Shown: piece by piece, positions 24,301 to 31,702 of the stretch
Layout of the letters: each line of letters begins with the position of its first letter
Numbering within the stretch: position 1 is the first letter of the stretch
Origin: Gammaproteobacteria bacterium
Lineage (GTDB): Bacteria; Pseudomonadota; Gammaproteobacteria; Pseudomonadales; Azotimanducaceae
Direction: 5' to 3'
DNA: 34,609 nucleotides
NCBI GenBank assembly: GCA_003247835.1
Contig: QJYB01000010.1
Span: 1-34,609, forward strand
Notes under the pieces: generated by a model
Databases searched by the model: none
Told to the model about the DNA's origin: nothing
Seen by the model: the letters and a program-made list of their open reading frames with translations, nothing else
Translations under genes and position numbers: made by a program

Positions 24301-24474
24301 GCAGGCGTAGATGACGACATCGGCACCCTGAGACCCGGCATGATCGCGGATCTGGTGATCGTCGACGGCGACCCGCTCGCCGACATCGCCGACGCCGACA
24401 ACGTGGTGATGACGGTGAAGAACGGCAGAGCCTACCCGCTGGCGCGCCTGCTCAGCGGACCGGAGACACCCTGA
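21334..24474 (+). CDS. Lipoprotein with TolB-like beta-propeller fused to an amidohydrolase
   Basis: Large exported protein of 1046 residues. A hydrophobic stretch ending VLLLFGC at Cys47 looks like a lipoprotein signal (Phe at -2 is unusual), followed by a Pro/Ala linker. Residues about 80-640 hold repeated SPDG-R-AF-SDR blocks of a TolB/WD40-like propeller. Residues about 655-1040 are an amidohydrolase barrel with His710 and His712 (HAH), Lys801, His828, His843 and Asp951 (TGTDSPF), a complete binuclear metal site. It probably hydrolyses a peptide-like or cyclic amide substrate at the cell envelope. GGAGG lies five bases before the ATG. Such propeller-amidohydrolase fusions are known as a family of unclear function. 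Confidence 0.9.
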   Translation: MIRKGDAGRDRSVRGVRLSDTGRWLPAQRRQLSGAVLTVLVLLLFGCGTETAPDSAGPAPGSAVTPAPATRAKAEPAANGRLPVTVTEGTNLSFALSPDRQTLILSVQGVLFDVPLSGGEAQALTPYLYDAREPTWMADGSGVIFQGYRNGTWDLWSLTMGSDADPQALTSDMSDDREPVVSPGGTRVAFSSDRGGNYDIWLLTLADGTLTRVTDSPYDESSPSFSPDGARIAFAAFPERGRSELREVELTSGSQRTITSEQGTISGITWHPDGSRFTYQVTRPGDTRMNSVGANGGAVQLLSQPGDDVFPFRAVWLDDDTVLYAANGTVYRQAADGSRQAIPFSATFELERGVYERRRRDHDDTSERRALGIARPAISPDGTTVTFSALGDLWLWQPDLGELTNVTHNPYADHSPKFSPDGRRIAYVSDRPSTAGTDNSPAGLWIYDIDRDTHTLVPLAFDGITAPAWSPDGDAIALFANVPGNPLGAQLTVVNLSDGSVTPVYQPIPPQAVSWSSDGAYLATAELVPYSGRFREGTYQLTVLSPTTQERYRIEPVPHKSIMDATFGPRGHFMSYVQDGQLWRLDLTEDFRAAGYPEPLTAQLTDSPAWSADGRFVVFMSGDRMLRLDVASGATKDITPEVLWRPARLNATWTLKVGRLFDGTGDGYADNVLITIDGNRIRSVEPASSGSVADVDFSDKAAFPGLFEMHAHMGEISEVQGRAWLAYGVTSVRDPGAHPYVAKERQEYWDSGTSPGPRTYVTGYLMDGNRVYYSIAEGIGSDIHLERALERTDRLKLDFIKTYVRLPDLRQKRVVEFAHGLGIPVSSHELFPAVAQGMDHVEHIGGTSRRGYAPKVSALGRSYDDVVQLLTQSGMGITPTVVLPGYALVAEEAPDLFTTPQFRTFYGEAGQAAAAAVSRMFGGGVAETVANNAELLRKLAAADALMVTGTDSPFVPYGAGLHAELRLFARAGLTPAQILRAASVVSARAAGVDDDIGTLRPGMIADLVIVDGDPLADIADADNVVMTVKNGRAYPLARLLSGPETP

Positions 24475-24477
24475 CGG

Positions 24478-24774
24478 GAGGATGGGCACTGGGGTGCATG
24501 GCAACGGTGAAGTCACCACGACGTTCACGCCAGATGCGCAGGGAAATCTGCTGGGCCATGGTCGCCGAAGGCAGGAACACCGCGGCTTCCTTGCCGAACC
24601 GATCGGCGAGGTCTGCCTCGAATCTCTGCAGCAGCACACCGATGCCGCAGAGATCCTGATCATCCTCATCGGACATACTCTCCGCCAGCCGGGCGATGCG
24701 GACTTTCAGCGACTCCACCGGGCCATGGCCGGGAATCGGATTGTCGCATCGGGCAGGGTCCAGACATCTGCCAT
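24478..24774 (-). pseudogene. Broken fragment of a threonine aldolase/beta-eliminating lyase-like gene
   Basis: Remnant of a PLP-dependent lyase N-terminus in the 348-base gap after the amidohydrolase. The stretch ESLKVRIARLAE...FEADLADRFGKEAAVFLPSATMAQQ...RRG...AMHPSAHP follows the family pattern, where GKEAAVFLPSGTMAQQ is typical. An ATG at 24774 with a GAGGA site starts a frame MADVWTLPDATIRFP that then fails; adding one G in the CCCGGCC run near 24730 would join it to GHGPVESLKV, so a one-base deletion is likely. Similarity stops at about 24480, just after the amidohydrolase stop at 24474, and the PLP lysine and rest of the enzyme are missing. The frame then runs a few codons to a stop at 24452. 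Confidence 0.7.
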
Positions 24775-24822
24775 CTCTGTTCGATCCTCATCGGTTGGAA
24801 TCGACTAGCCGTGAGTACGGTC

Positions 24823-25362
24823 CTACCTCACCTCTTCGGGCAACGCCCAGACGAAGCCGTCGCGATTGGGCATACGTACCTTCGGCAGGGTATGCGCATT
24901 CATGACCGTGTCCTCGTCGACGATGCCGTTCTCGAAGAGCAGGTAGGCGGTGAGCGCGTAGATCTGATCGGCGGTGAGACTGCCCGGCGCGTAGAGCGGC
25001 ATCGCACGCCGAATGTAATCGAAGATCGTGGTGGCATAGGGCCAGTAGCTGCCTACGGTCTTCACCGGTTCTGCCGACGCGAGGCTGCCACGACCACCGA
25101 CGAGCCGGTCGTTGGGCCCTCCCTCGCCGCCGTCTCCATGACACAGCCGGCACTGCGCCTGATAGACCGCGAGTCCCGTGATCGCATCGCCCTCACCCTC
25201 GGGCAAGCCGGTTCCATCCGGCAGGATGGTGAAGTCCAGCGCCGAAACCGACCGGCTGGTCAGCGGCTCACCGAGAGCCGGACTCTCCGCTGCACCACCG
25301 CCAGGACCACCCAGCAGCACCCAGGTCCCGATCAGGATCCACGCTCCCTTACGCATAGACAT
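24823..25362 (-). CDS. Monohaem cytochrome c, electron acceptor of the sulfite dehydrogenase-like enzyme
   Basis: Periplasmic c-type cytochrome of 179 residues. A signal peptide (MSMRKGAWILIGTWVLLG...AA) covers about the first 25 residues. One haem site, Cys71-Cys74-His75 (CRLCH), and a likely axial Met121 in RRAMPLYAPGSLTADQIYALTAYLL are visible; this region matches cytochromes paired with SoxC/SorA-type sulfite dehydrogenases. It is much smaller than dihaem SoxD. The ATG at 25362 has GGGAG nine bases upstream and overlaps the molybdoenzyme gene by 14 bases, showing tight coupling. A second ATG at 25356 is possible. Confidence 0.9.
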   Translation of the reverse strand: MSMRKGAWILIGTWVLLGGPGGGAAESPALGEPLTSRSVSALDFTILPDGTGLPEGEGDAITGLAVYQAQCRLCHGDGGEGGPNDRLVGGRGSLASAEPVKTVGSYWPYATTIFDYIRRAMPLYAPGSLTADQIYALTAYLLFENGIVDEDTVMNAHTLPKVRMPNRDGFVWALPEEVR

Positions 25363-26620
25363 TGCTGGATGCTCCCGTTTCGTCGATCTGCCACGCCTGA
25401 ACGCCATTGAAGTGGTAGAACGCGTGCGTCCTGCCGCGCAAGGCGGCATCCCGGTCCGGCTGCAGACTGCCGGTCTCGTCCTCTGCCCGGCTCATCAGTA
25501 CTGCGGGACCACCATTCCAGCGCCAGGCGGCACGGAACCGGGTCAGGCACTTCGGCAGCACGTGCTCATCCAGGGCGGCTTCCGCCCAGCTGGCACCGCC
25601 ATCCGCGGAGATCTCGACCCGACGGATCCGCCCCTGGCCGGACCAGGCGATCCCGCTGATCTGATAGACACCCGGTCCGTGCAGTGACAAGCCCGGAGAC
25701 GGACTGGTGATCACCGATTTCACGCCCATGGGGAAGGTGAACAGCTCCGCCACGCCGTCATCCCGCAGATCGGAGTACTTGGCCGTTTCGTCCCTGGTCA
25801 TTGCCGGCTGATCCGTCACTTTCAGCGATCGGAGCCACTTGACGCTGGCATTACCCTCCCAGCCCGGCAGGAACAGACGCATGGGATAGCCGTTTGCAGG
25901 ACGCAACGGCTCGCCATTCTGGTGGAGGGCAACGAGCGCATCGTCCATCACCTTGGACAGAGGAATGCTGCGGGACATGACTGCGGCATCGGCACCATCC
26001 GCAACCAGCCACTTGCCCTCCGGTTTCACGCCCGCCTCCTCCAGCAGCACCGTCAGAGGCACGCCGCCCCACTCGCTGGCCGATATGAGCCCGTGGATCG
26101 CCGCGCAGGTCTCCGCCACCGGTCTGGGAGCAGCCAGCGCGGCGCTGTTGCCCGAGCACTCGAGAAACTGAATCCGGGAAACCTGGGGATACCGGTGCAG
26201 GGCGGCCAGATCGAAGGCCAGCGGTCGCTCCACCAGCCCATGGAGGTAAAGACGATGCAGATCCGGATCGATATCGGGAATACCAGCGTGATGACGTTCG
26301 AAGTGCAGCCGACTTGGCGTGATGATGCCGTCGAGATACTGCAGCGGGGTACGGGAAACGCCGGTTCCCGCCGTTCCCGGCTGGGAGCCGATGGGGGCAC
26401 GTACCAGGTTCTGTTCGTATCCCGACGGCTCCCCGATCGGACTCATGGGCGCTCCCGGCATGCGCATCCAGGGGTCCCGCTGGGGTTTTTCCGCCGCGCT
26501 GCCGGTCGTACCGGCCAGCAGCAGCGTCGTGCCTGCGGCGAGTCCCGTCTTCAGAAACAGACGCCGATGCAGCAGGCCGTTGCCTGCGACGGGTATGAGA
26601 TCGGAATCAGACTGGCTCAT
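25349..26620 (-). CDS. SoxC/SorA-type molybdopterin sulfite dehydrogenase subunit
   Basis: Periplasmic oxidoreductase of 423 residues in the sulfite oxidase family. The Tat signal HRRLFLKTGLAAGTTLLLAG starts at residue 18. The molybdenum-ligating Cys155 is in QFLECSGNSAALA, and the dimerisation/Ig-like domain (RIRRVEISADGGASWAEAAL) is at the C-terminus. It would oxidise sulfite, or thiosulfate-derived sulfur as SoxC does, passing electrons to the coupled cytochrome c. No other sox genes are present, so a detoxifying or accessory role is likelier than full Sox metabolism (inference). The ATG at 26620 has GAGGAGG five bases upstream; the earlier ATG at 26692 lies in the promoter region. Confidence 0.93.
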   Translation of the reverse strand: MSQSDSDLIPVAGNGLLHRRLFLKTGLAAGTTLLLAGTTGSAAEKPQRDPWMRMPGAPMSPIGEPSGYEQNLVRAPIGSQPGTAGTGVSRTPLQYLDGIITPSRLHFERHHAGIPDIDPDLHRLYLHGLVERPLAFDLAALHRYPQVSRIQFLECSGNSAALAAPRPVAETCAAIHGLISASEWGGVPLTVLLEEAGVKPEGKWLVADGADAAVMSRSIPLSKVMDDALVALHQNGEPLRPANGYPMRLFLPGWEGNASVKWLRSLKVTDQPAMTRDETAKYSDLRDDGVAELFTFPMGVKSVITSPSPGLSLHGPGVYQISGIAWSGQGRIRRVEISADGGASWAEAALDEHVLPKCLTRFRAAWRWNGGPAVLMSRAEDETGSLQPDRDAALRGRTHAFYHFNGVQAWQIDETGASSNVYA

Positions 26621-26640
26621 CGATGCCTCCTCGATCGTTG

Positions 26641-26670
26641 ATCTTGCATGCGGGACGGATGGGGTGACAA
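26641..26670 (-). promoter_or_regulatory. Candidate promoter of the sulfite dehydrogenase operon
   Basis: Minus-strand TTGTCA (five of six) and CAAGAT (three of six) are spaced by 18 bases in the 101-base divergent gap. The same bases read on the plus strand give GTGACA (26664-26669) with CAACAT 17 bases on, a weaker candidate for the SDR gene. The two would overlap. Confidence 0.35.
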
Positions 26671-26721
26671 GCGCTTCCCGGTTCACCAACATGACGCAGT
26701 CAGACGAACAGGAGGCTGATC

Positions 26722-27618
26722 ATGCCGCTCGACTTCAACGGCAAGGTGGCAATCGTCACCGGTGCGGGCAACGGGCTGGGCCGATCCCACGCTCTGCTGC
26801 TGGGCTCTCTGGGTGCCCGCGTGGTGGTGAACGACCTCGGCGGCTCCGGCTCCGGCGAGGGTCGCGACGCGACGGTGGCCGATGGTGTGGTGGCGGAAAT
26901 CCGGGCCGCCGGCGGAGAAGCCGTCGCGAACCCGGACTCGGTGACGGATGGGGAGCGCATCGTTCAGTGCGCCCTGGACAGCTTCGGCCGTATCGACATC
27001 GTCGTGAACAACGCCGGCATCCTGCGCGACAAATCCTTTCACAAGATGAGCGATGAGGACTGGGACCTGGTCTATCAGGTGCATCTGCACGGTGCGTTCA
27101 AGGTGAGCCGCGCCGCCTTTCCGCACATGCGCGATCAGGGCTACGGCCGTTTCGTGATGACGACGTCGGCTGCCGGTATCTACGGTAACTTCGGCCAGGC
27201 CAACTACAGCGCCTGCAAGCTGGCCCTGCACGGACTCTCCCAGACCATCGCCATCGAGGGCCGCACAAAGGGCGTGCAGTCCAACACCATCGCCCCCATT
27301 GCCGCCTCCCGCCTGATGGGCACGGTCATGGACGAGCAGGCCATGACGCTGCTCAAGCCCGAAGTGGTGAGCCCGCTGGTTGCCTGGCTCTGCCACGAGG
27401 ACTGCGAAAGCACGGGAAACCTCTTCGAGGTCGGGGCCGGCTGGATCTCTCGGGTACGCTGGGAACGCAGCGAGGGTGCCTACTTCGATCCTGCGGGATT
27501 CTCGCCGGACGACGTGCGTTCAGCCTGGGAGAAGATCAACGACTTCACCAATGCCTCGCACCCGACGAGCACCGGGACCACGTTCCAGGCCATCCAGCAG
27601 AACCCGCACCTCGCGTGA
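26722..27618 (+). CDS. SDR-family (3R)-hydroxyacyl-CoA dehydrogenase-like protein
   Basis: Short-chain dehydrogenase of 298 residues resembling the dehydrogenase part of peroxisomal multifunctional enzyme type 2. The NAD-binding motif TGAGNGLG is at 13-20, followed by [16 protein letters not shown], typical of this subgroup, and NNAG at 96-99. The catalytic Ser149, Tyr162 and Lys166 (YSACK) are intact. It would oxidise the (3R)-hydroxyacyl-CoA expected from the MaoC hydratase at 10281-11159, linking this region to the beta-oxidation module (inference). AGGAGG lies six bases before the ATG. It overlaps the next gene by four bases (GTGA). Confidence 0.93.
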   Translation: MPLDFNGKVAIVTGAGNGLGRSHALLLGSLGARVVVNDLGGSGSGEGRDATVADGVVAEIRAAGGEAVANPDSVTDGERIVQCALDSFGRIDIVVNNAGILRDKSFHKMSDEDWDLVYQVHLHGAFKVSRAAFPHMRDQGYGRFVMTTSAAGIYGNFGQANYSACKLALHGLSQTIAIEGRTKGVQSNTIAPIAASRLMGTVMDEQAMTLLKPEVVSPLVAWLCHEDCESTGNLFEVGAGWISRVRWERSEGAYFDPAGFSPDDVRSAWEKINDFTNASHPTSTGTTFQAIQQNPHLA

Positions 27619-28427
27619 CCGACCAGACGGCCCCGGCGGTAGATCGCCCCGAAGGCGGTGTGTGCCTGGTCACGGCCCTGCGCGATGCGCCCGGGGAGCT
27701 GCTCGACAAGACGGAACGCCTGTGGCCGGCGCTGCGTGCGCGATTCGGCCTGATCGCCATGAACGTCACCACCGACACCCACCCGGCGTGGCGGACGTTC
27801 CTCGAGGCGCACTCGGTCCCGGTCACCTGGGGTGCCCCTGCCTGGGATCGGATCGGAGCGCATCGTCGCGCTTCGCTGGCCGTAGGCCTCGAGCACTGCA
27901 ACCTGGAACGCCTGCTCTATGCGGATCCGGATCACATCCTGCGCTGGGTGGAACGGACGCCGGAAGAACTCGATCGCGTCCTGGATCTGGTGGGCCGCTG
28001 GGACTGTCTGGTCGTCGGCCGTTCCCCGGCCGCCTTCGACCGCGCGCCCGAGCGTCTGCGCTCGACCGAAGTGGTCGTGAACCGTATCTATGCGCTGATG
28101 ACCGGACGCCACTGGGATCTGATGATGGCTGCCCGGGGATTCTCCCGGCGCGGAGCCGAGCACGTGGTACGCGAGTGCCACGAGGACACCATCGGCAACG
28201 ACGTGGCCTGGCCACTCGAGATCGAGCGCATGGGTATGACCCTCGGCTACACCGAAGCGGACGGTCTCACCTACGAGACCAACACCGTCTACGCACGCAG
28301 CATCGCCGACACACAGGACGGTGATCCGGAAGCCTGGATGCTGCGGGTCTATGCGGCCTCCCAGCACGTCGAGGCGATGCGTCCCTTCCTGCACAACGGC
28401 CGTGCCCTGGACGGACAAACCCACTGA
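27615..28427 (+). CDS. Hypothetical protein, possibly GT-A glycosyltransferase-like
   Basis: Not firmly recognised; 270 residues, no signal peptide or membrane segment. Several features resemble a GT-A nucleotide-sugar fold: an N-terminal alternating strand/helix region ([10 protein letters not shown]...[11 protein letters not shown]), a run [28 protein letters not shown] with a DPD (104-106) where a DxD motif would sit, and a later GRSPAAF...[21 protein letters not shown]. These are impressions, not a verified match. It starts at GTG overlapping the SDR stop and is 17 bases before the histidine phosphatase, so the three genes form an operon. A glycosyltransferase next to a phosphatase would be sensible, but no function is claimed. 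Confidence 0.7.
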   Translation: MTDQTAPAVDRPEGGVCLVTALRDAPGELLDKTERLWPALRARFGLIAMNVTTDTHPAWRTFLEAHSVPVTWGAPAWDRIGAHRRASLAVGLEHCNLERLLYADPDHILRWVERTPEELDRVLDLVGRWDCLVVGRSPAAFDRAPERLRSTEVVVNRIYALMTGRHWDLMMAARGFSRRGAEHVVRECHEDTIGNDVAWPLEIERMGMTLGYTEADGLTYETNTVYARSIADTQDGDPEAWMLRVYAASQHVEAMRPFLHNGRALDGQTH

Positions 28428-28444
28428 CCACTGGAGCGAGGACG

Positions 28445-29173
28445 ATGTTCGAACTGCCCGACCGCCGCCGCATCTACCTGCTGCGTCACGCCGAGGCGGC
28501 CTATGTAGCCGACGACGGCACCGTGACCGACGACCCCCGCCAGGTCGGGCTCACGCCCCAAGGACGGATTCAGGCCCGCAAGCAGGCTGCCGTGCTCGCC
28601 AGCATCCCTTTCGACCGGGCCATCTGCTCGGGGCTGCCGAGGACCCGGGAGACCGCACGCATCATTCTCGCGGATCGGACCCGGCCGGAACTCGAGGTGG
28701 TCGATGCCCTGGAGGAGATCCGGGGCGGCGGTCGGGAGCAGCCGGTGGCAGACGTGCGCGAGTGGCTCAATCACGTGGCAAATCCCTGGGCCGCTGCCGA
28801 TCATCCGGAGGCCACGTTTCTGGGCGGCGAGCGCTTCGTCGACTTCGCCGCTCGGGTGACGCCGGCCTTCGACAGGATTGTCGCGGATCCGGGCTGGCGA
28901 TGCCTGCTGCTGGTCCTGCACGGAGCCGTCAACCGGATGATCTTCAACCATGTGATGGGGATCAGCTGGCAGGGCCGCATGTCCATCGAGCAGGACAACT
29001 GCTGCATCAACATCATCGATGTCGACGCCGACACCTCTGGTGCCGTAGCAGGGAGTGCGAAGCGCTATCTGATCCGGGCAGTCAATCTGACCGCCTACGA
29101 TCTGAACAAGTCCGGATTCCTTCTCACCACCATGGAGCAGACGGCAGCACGGATCGCCGAGACGCTGCGCTGA
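28445..29173 (+). CDS. Histidine phosphatase family protein
   Basis: Phosphatase of 242 residues in the phosphoglycerate-mutase-like branch. The catalytic motif is LLRHAE with Arg14 and phospho-acceptor His15. The second arginine is in GLPRTRETA (66-68), the acid Glu90/Glu91 in ALEEIRGGG, and the second His159 in VLHGAVNR. All core residues are present, so it is probably active on a small phosphorylated molecule; the substrate is unknown. A GGAG site precedes the ATG. Third in the operon with the SDR and the GT-like protein; convergent with the sulfotransferase. Confidence 0.92.
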   Translation: MFELPDRRRIYLLRHAEAAYVADDGTVTDDPRQVGLTPQGRIQARKQAAVLASIPFDRAICSGLPRTRETARIILADRTRPELEVVDALEEIRGGGREQPVADVREWLNHVANPWAAADHPEATFLGGERFVDFAARVTPAFDRIVADPGWRCLLLVLHGAVNRMIFNHVMGISWQGRMSIEQDNCCINIIDVDADTSGAVAGSAKRYLIRAVNLTAYDLNKSGFLLTTMEQTAARIAETLR

Positions 29174-29194
29174 TGCGCACGCAGCCCGGTCGGC

Positions 29195-30085
29195 TCAGTC
29201 TTCGAGCTCCGCGATCAGCGATGGGTAATCAACGAAGCCGAGCTCCGCGGTAATTTCCTCTTCCCAGAGCCGGTCGAGCTCGCCTCGTACCCTGTCGCTC
29301 AGCATGGCACCGCTGCCGGATCTGCCTTCCCGGACCTTGGCGCTGTCGCTGCCTTCCGGCAGATCCATCCGCTCTTCGGAGAGCTTACGCATTAGGTAGT
29401 CGTCGAACCGATCCTTGTGCGCGAGCATGAAGGCCATGGACGAGTGCTCCTCGGTGAGATCGAGCAGCGCATCGTCGAGCGGTACGCCGATGAACTCCGC
29501 GACCCGTCCAATGGCCCGGCGGGTGTCCCGCTGCATGTGCTCGTAGGCGAGGAACAGCACGTCAGGATCGTTCCTGCGCGGCCACCAGGACTTCAGGTGC
29601 TTGTAGTAGCCGCGCTGGGCGATGAATCCCGTGAGCGCGAACTCATCCAGCTCCACGGTACCGGGCACCCAGTTCCAGCCCTCGTTGAATTTGTACATGG
29701 AAACGAGCGCGTCGCCCGGATCCCGGACCACGTTGATGTAGCGACCGCCCTTGGGTATGACATCCCAGCCGAGGTGGCTCTTGAAAGCACGCGGCTCGGC
29801 ACGCTGCTCCGCATTCAGATCGATGCCGAGCGCCGCGCTGGTCTCTATCCAGGGGACCACCCGGGAGATGTCGTCGAAGTCCATGTCGCCGCCGGTGCGC
29901 AGCGTGTGGACGATCTGCTGCATCCAGGTAGTCCCGCACTTCGCAAACGGTGTGATGACCACATCGGTGGGACGGAGCGTGACTGCCATCCCTGCCGCGA
30001 ACTCCTCCTTGGTGAACATCTTCGCCTGACGTTCGCGCATCTCCTTGAGGCTCGTGGGGCGTGTACTTTGCGCCGTTCCGGTCAT
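29195..30085 (-). CDS. PAPS-dependent sulfotransferase
   Basis: Cytosolic sulfotransferase of 296 residues. The 5'-phosphosulfate loop is PFAKCGTTW (Lys49, Thr52, Thr53), the catalytic His104 is in FKSHLGWD, and the 3'-phosphate site is RDPGDALVSMYKF (Arg121, Ser129). It transfers sulfate from PAPS to a hydroxyl or amine of a small molecule such as an alcohol or sterol; the acceptor cannot be named. In the usual loop a Pro-Lys-Ser is replaced by Ala-Lys-Cys, which is common in bacterial members. Divergent from the crotonase gene with a predicted promoter in the gap. Confidence 0.93.
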   Translation of the reverse strand: MTGTAQSTRPTSLKEMRERQAKMFTKEEFAAGMAVTLRPTDVVITPFAKCGTTWMQQIVHTLRTGGDMDFDDISRVVPWIETSAALGIDLNAEQRAEPRAFKSHLGWDVIPKGGRYINVVRDPGDALVSMYKFNEGWNWVPGTVELDEFALTGFIAQRGYYKHLKSWWPRRNDPDVLFLAYEHMQRDTRRAIGRVAEFIGVPLDDALLDLTEEHSSMAFMLAHKDRFDDYLMRKLSEERMDLPEGSDSAKVREGRSGSGAMLSDRVRGELDRLWEEEITAELGFVDYPSLIAELED

Positions 30086-30129
30086 GATTCCTGTCCTGAT
30101 CCTCGTACCGCAGTCGCTCGAAACGACCG

Positions 30130-30159
30130 ACTATACGCAACCGCCGATCGCGACGTGAA
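30130..30159 (-). promoter_or_regulatory. Candidate promoter of the sulfotransferase gene
   Basis: Minus-strand TTCACG (four of six) and TATAGT (five of six) are 18 bases apart, about 45 bases before the ATG at 30085. The -10 box is the best single consensus match among the promoter candidates described here. Confidence 0.45.
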
Positions 30160-30168
30160 TGCTACACT
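30160..30168 (+). promoter_or_regulatory. Extended -10 promoter for the crotonase gene
   Basis: TGCTACACT is an extended -10 element (TGn plus TACACT, four of six) with no recognisable -35. Transcription would start near 30175, after the ATG at 30159 but before the GTG at 30195. This argues that the ATG belongs to the promoter and not to the coding sequence. Confidence 0.4.
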
Positions 30169-30194
30169 CGCCGCTTTTCCGGGGAACGCGGGTA

Positions 30195-30917
30195 GTGGAT
30201 GCGGAGCTGATCGATCACGGCAGCTGGGGTGAGCTCGTCATGAACCGGCCGGAACGGAAGAACGCCATCACCGGGCCGATGGGCGAAGCAATGGCCGCCT
30301 GCATCGCCGAGGTCGAGAACAGGGGCGCCATTCAGGCACTGGTCCTTTCCGGCGCCGGTGGCGCGTTCTGCTCCGGGCTCGACCTCAAGGAATTCAATGC
30401 GGATCCCGCACCGGACTGGCTGCCCGAATTCCAGAACATCTGGCGGGGAGTGCACCGGGGGCTCTTCCGCTGTCGTGTCCCCGTCATCGGCGCGCTGGAA
30501 CGCTATGCCATCAACGGTGGCGCCGCATTGGCACTGGCCTGCGATCTGCTCATCGTCGGCGAGGGCGCCTTCCTGCAGGTGGGTGAGGTGCAACTCGGCA
30601 TGGCGGCCCCCTACAATCTGGCCTGGCTCGCACTGCGGCATACCGAACCGGTCGCCGCCCGGCTGGCGCTGATCGGCGACCGCCACGCAGGCCAGGAGCT
30701 CGTAACCCTCGGGGTCGCCACCGAATGCACGGCCGATGTCGCGGTGCTCGATACCGCCCGGGCATTGGCCAGCCGGCTGGCCGGATATCCCGACGGAGCC
30801 GCGGCGAGAATCAAGCAGGGTCTGCGGACCAGGCTCGATCAGGACGCGGACGCCTGGTTCGATCGATTTACCCCGGCTCATCCTGCCGGTACGCCACCGC
30901 CTGGCGGAATGCGCTGA
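30195..30917 (+). CDS. Enoyl-CoA hydratase/isomerase family protein (crotonase fold)
   Basis: Crotonase-fold protein of 240 residues from GTG 30195. The oxyanion-hole segment AFCSGLDLKEF and the INGGAALALACDLL segment are present. The first catalytic Glu position (GGGCE in hydratases) is Ala, but the second (QVGEVQLG) keeps Glu, so it may be an isomerase-like or hydrolytic member. The GTG has GGGGA about nine bases upstream and fits the family start; the ATG at 30159 lies in a promoter-like sequence. It is followed 22 bases later by an SDR gene, probably co-transcribed. Confidence 0.87.
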   Translation: MDAELIDHGSWGELVMNRPERKNAITGPMGEAMAACIAEVENRGAIQALVLSGAGGAFCSGLDLKEFNADPAPDWLPEFQNIWRGVHRGLFRCRVPVIGALERYAINGGAALALACDLLIVGEGAFLQVGEVQLGMAAPYNLAWLALRHTEPVAARLALIGDRHAGQELVTLGVATECTADVAVLDTARALASRLAGYPDGAAARIKQGLRTRLDQDADAWFDRFTPAHPAGTPPPGGMR

Positions 30918-30939
30918 CATTCACAACGAGGAGTAACAG

Positions 30940-31695
30940 ATGAGATCACTGAACGGAAAGGTGGCCTGGGTCACTGGTGCCGGCACCGGAATCGGCGCTG
31001 CAGGCGCGAAAGCACTGGCAGCAGCGGGCATGCACGTCGTGCTGTCCGGACGCCGTGCTGCACCGCTCGAAGAAATTGCAGAGACCATCGGCGCCGCGGC
31101 GAGCGTGGAGGCGCTCGACGTTTCCGACAAGTCGGCCGTATTCGAAGTGGCCCGACGGATCATCGAACGTCACAAGCGTGTGGACGTACTCGTCAACAGC
31201 GCCGGCATCAACGTGAAATCCCGCAACTGGCACAACGTCACCCTGGAGGACTGGGAACGGGTGATACGCATCGACCTGGATGGGGCCTTCTACTGCACGA
31301 AGGCCGTCCTGCCGACCATGATCGAGCAGGGCGACGGACTCATTGTCAACATCTCGTCCTGGGCGGGACGCTACGTCAGCGTGGTGACCGGCCCCGGCTA
31401 CACGGCCGCCAAGCACGCCATGAACGCCATGAACGAGAGTCTCAACATGGAGCACGGCATCCATGGCATCCGTGCCTGCGCCATCTGTCCGGGGGAAGTG
31501 GCTACGCCGATCCTCGACAACCGCCCGGTGCCCGTCTCCGACGAGGACAAGGCAAAGATGGTGCAGTCCGAGGACTGCGGCGACGTGATCCGGTTCGTGG
31601 CCGAGCTGCCACCGCATGTTTGCATCAACGAGCTGGTCATCAGCCCGACCTGGAACCGGGGCTACATCGCTCAGGCGCGTACTCTGGCACCTTGA
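30940..31695 (+). CDS. SDR-family oxidoreductase
   Basis: Classical short-chain dehydrogenase/reductase of 251 residues. The cofactor motif TGAGTGIG is at 12-19; the usual NNAG is NSAG (86-89). Catalytic Ser140, Tyr154 and Lys158 are in place (ISSWAGRY...GYTAAKHAM). Arg38/Arg39 after the second strand suggest NADP(H) preference. Probably oxidises or reduces a hydroxyl/keto group in the same pathway as the crotonase gene immediately upstream. A GGAG site precedes the ATG. Its end is seven bases from the convergent SYLF gene. Confidence 0.93.
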   Translation: MRSLNGKVAWVTGAGTGIGAAGAKALAAAGMHVVLSGRRAAPLEEIAETIGAAASVEALDVSDKSAVFEVARRIIERHKRVDVLVNSAGINVKSRNWHNVTLEDWERVIRIDLDGAFYCTKAVLPTMIEQGDGLIVNISSWAGRYVSVVTGPGYTAAKHAMNAMNESLNMEHGIHGIRACAICPGEVATPILDNRPVPVSDEDKAKMVQSEDCGDVIRFVAELPPHVCINELVISPTWNRGYIAQARTLAP

Positions 31696-31702
31696 GCCGC
31701 CG

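Noticed and set aside
23152..24669. Minus-strand open frame of 505 codons opposite the amidohydrolase
   Set aside because: Shadow of the intact amidohydrolase frame; composition is low-complexity Arg/His/Val, and it overlaps the lyase remnant in a different frame.
24475..24822. Mobile element as cause of the lyase truncation
   Set aside because: No transposase, terminal inverted repeats or target duplications are visible around the breakpoint; a simple deletion explains it.
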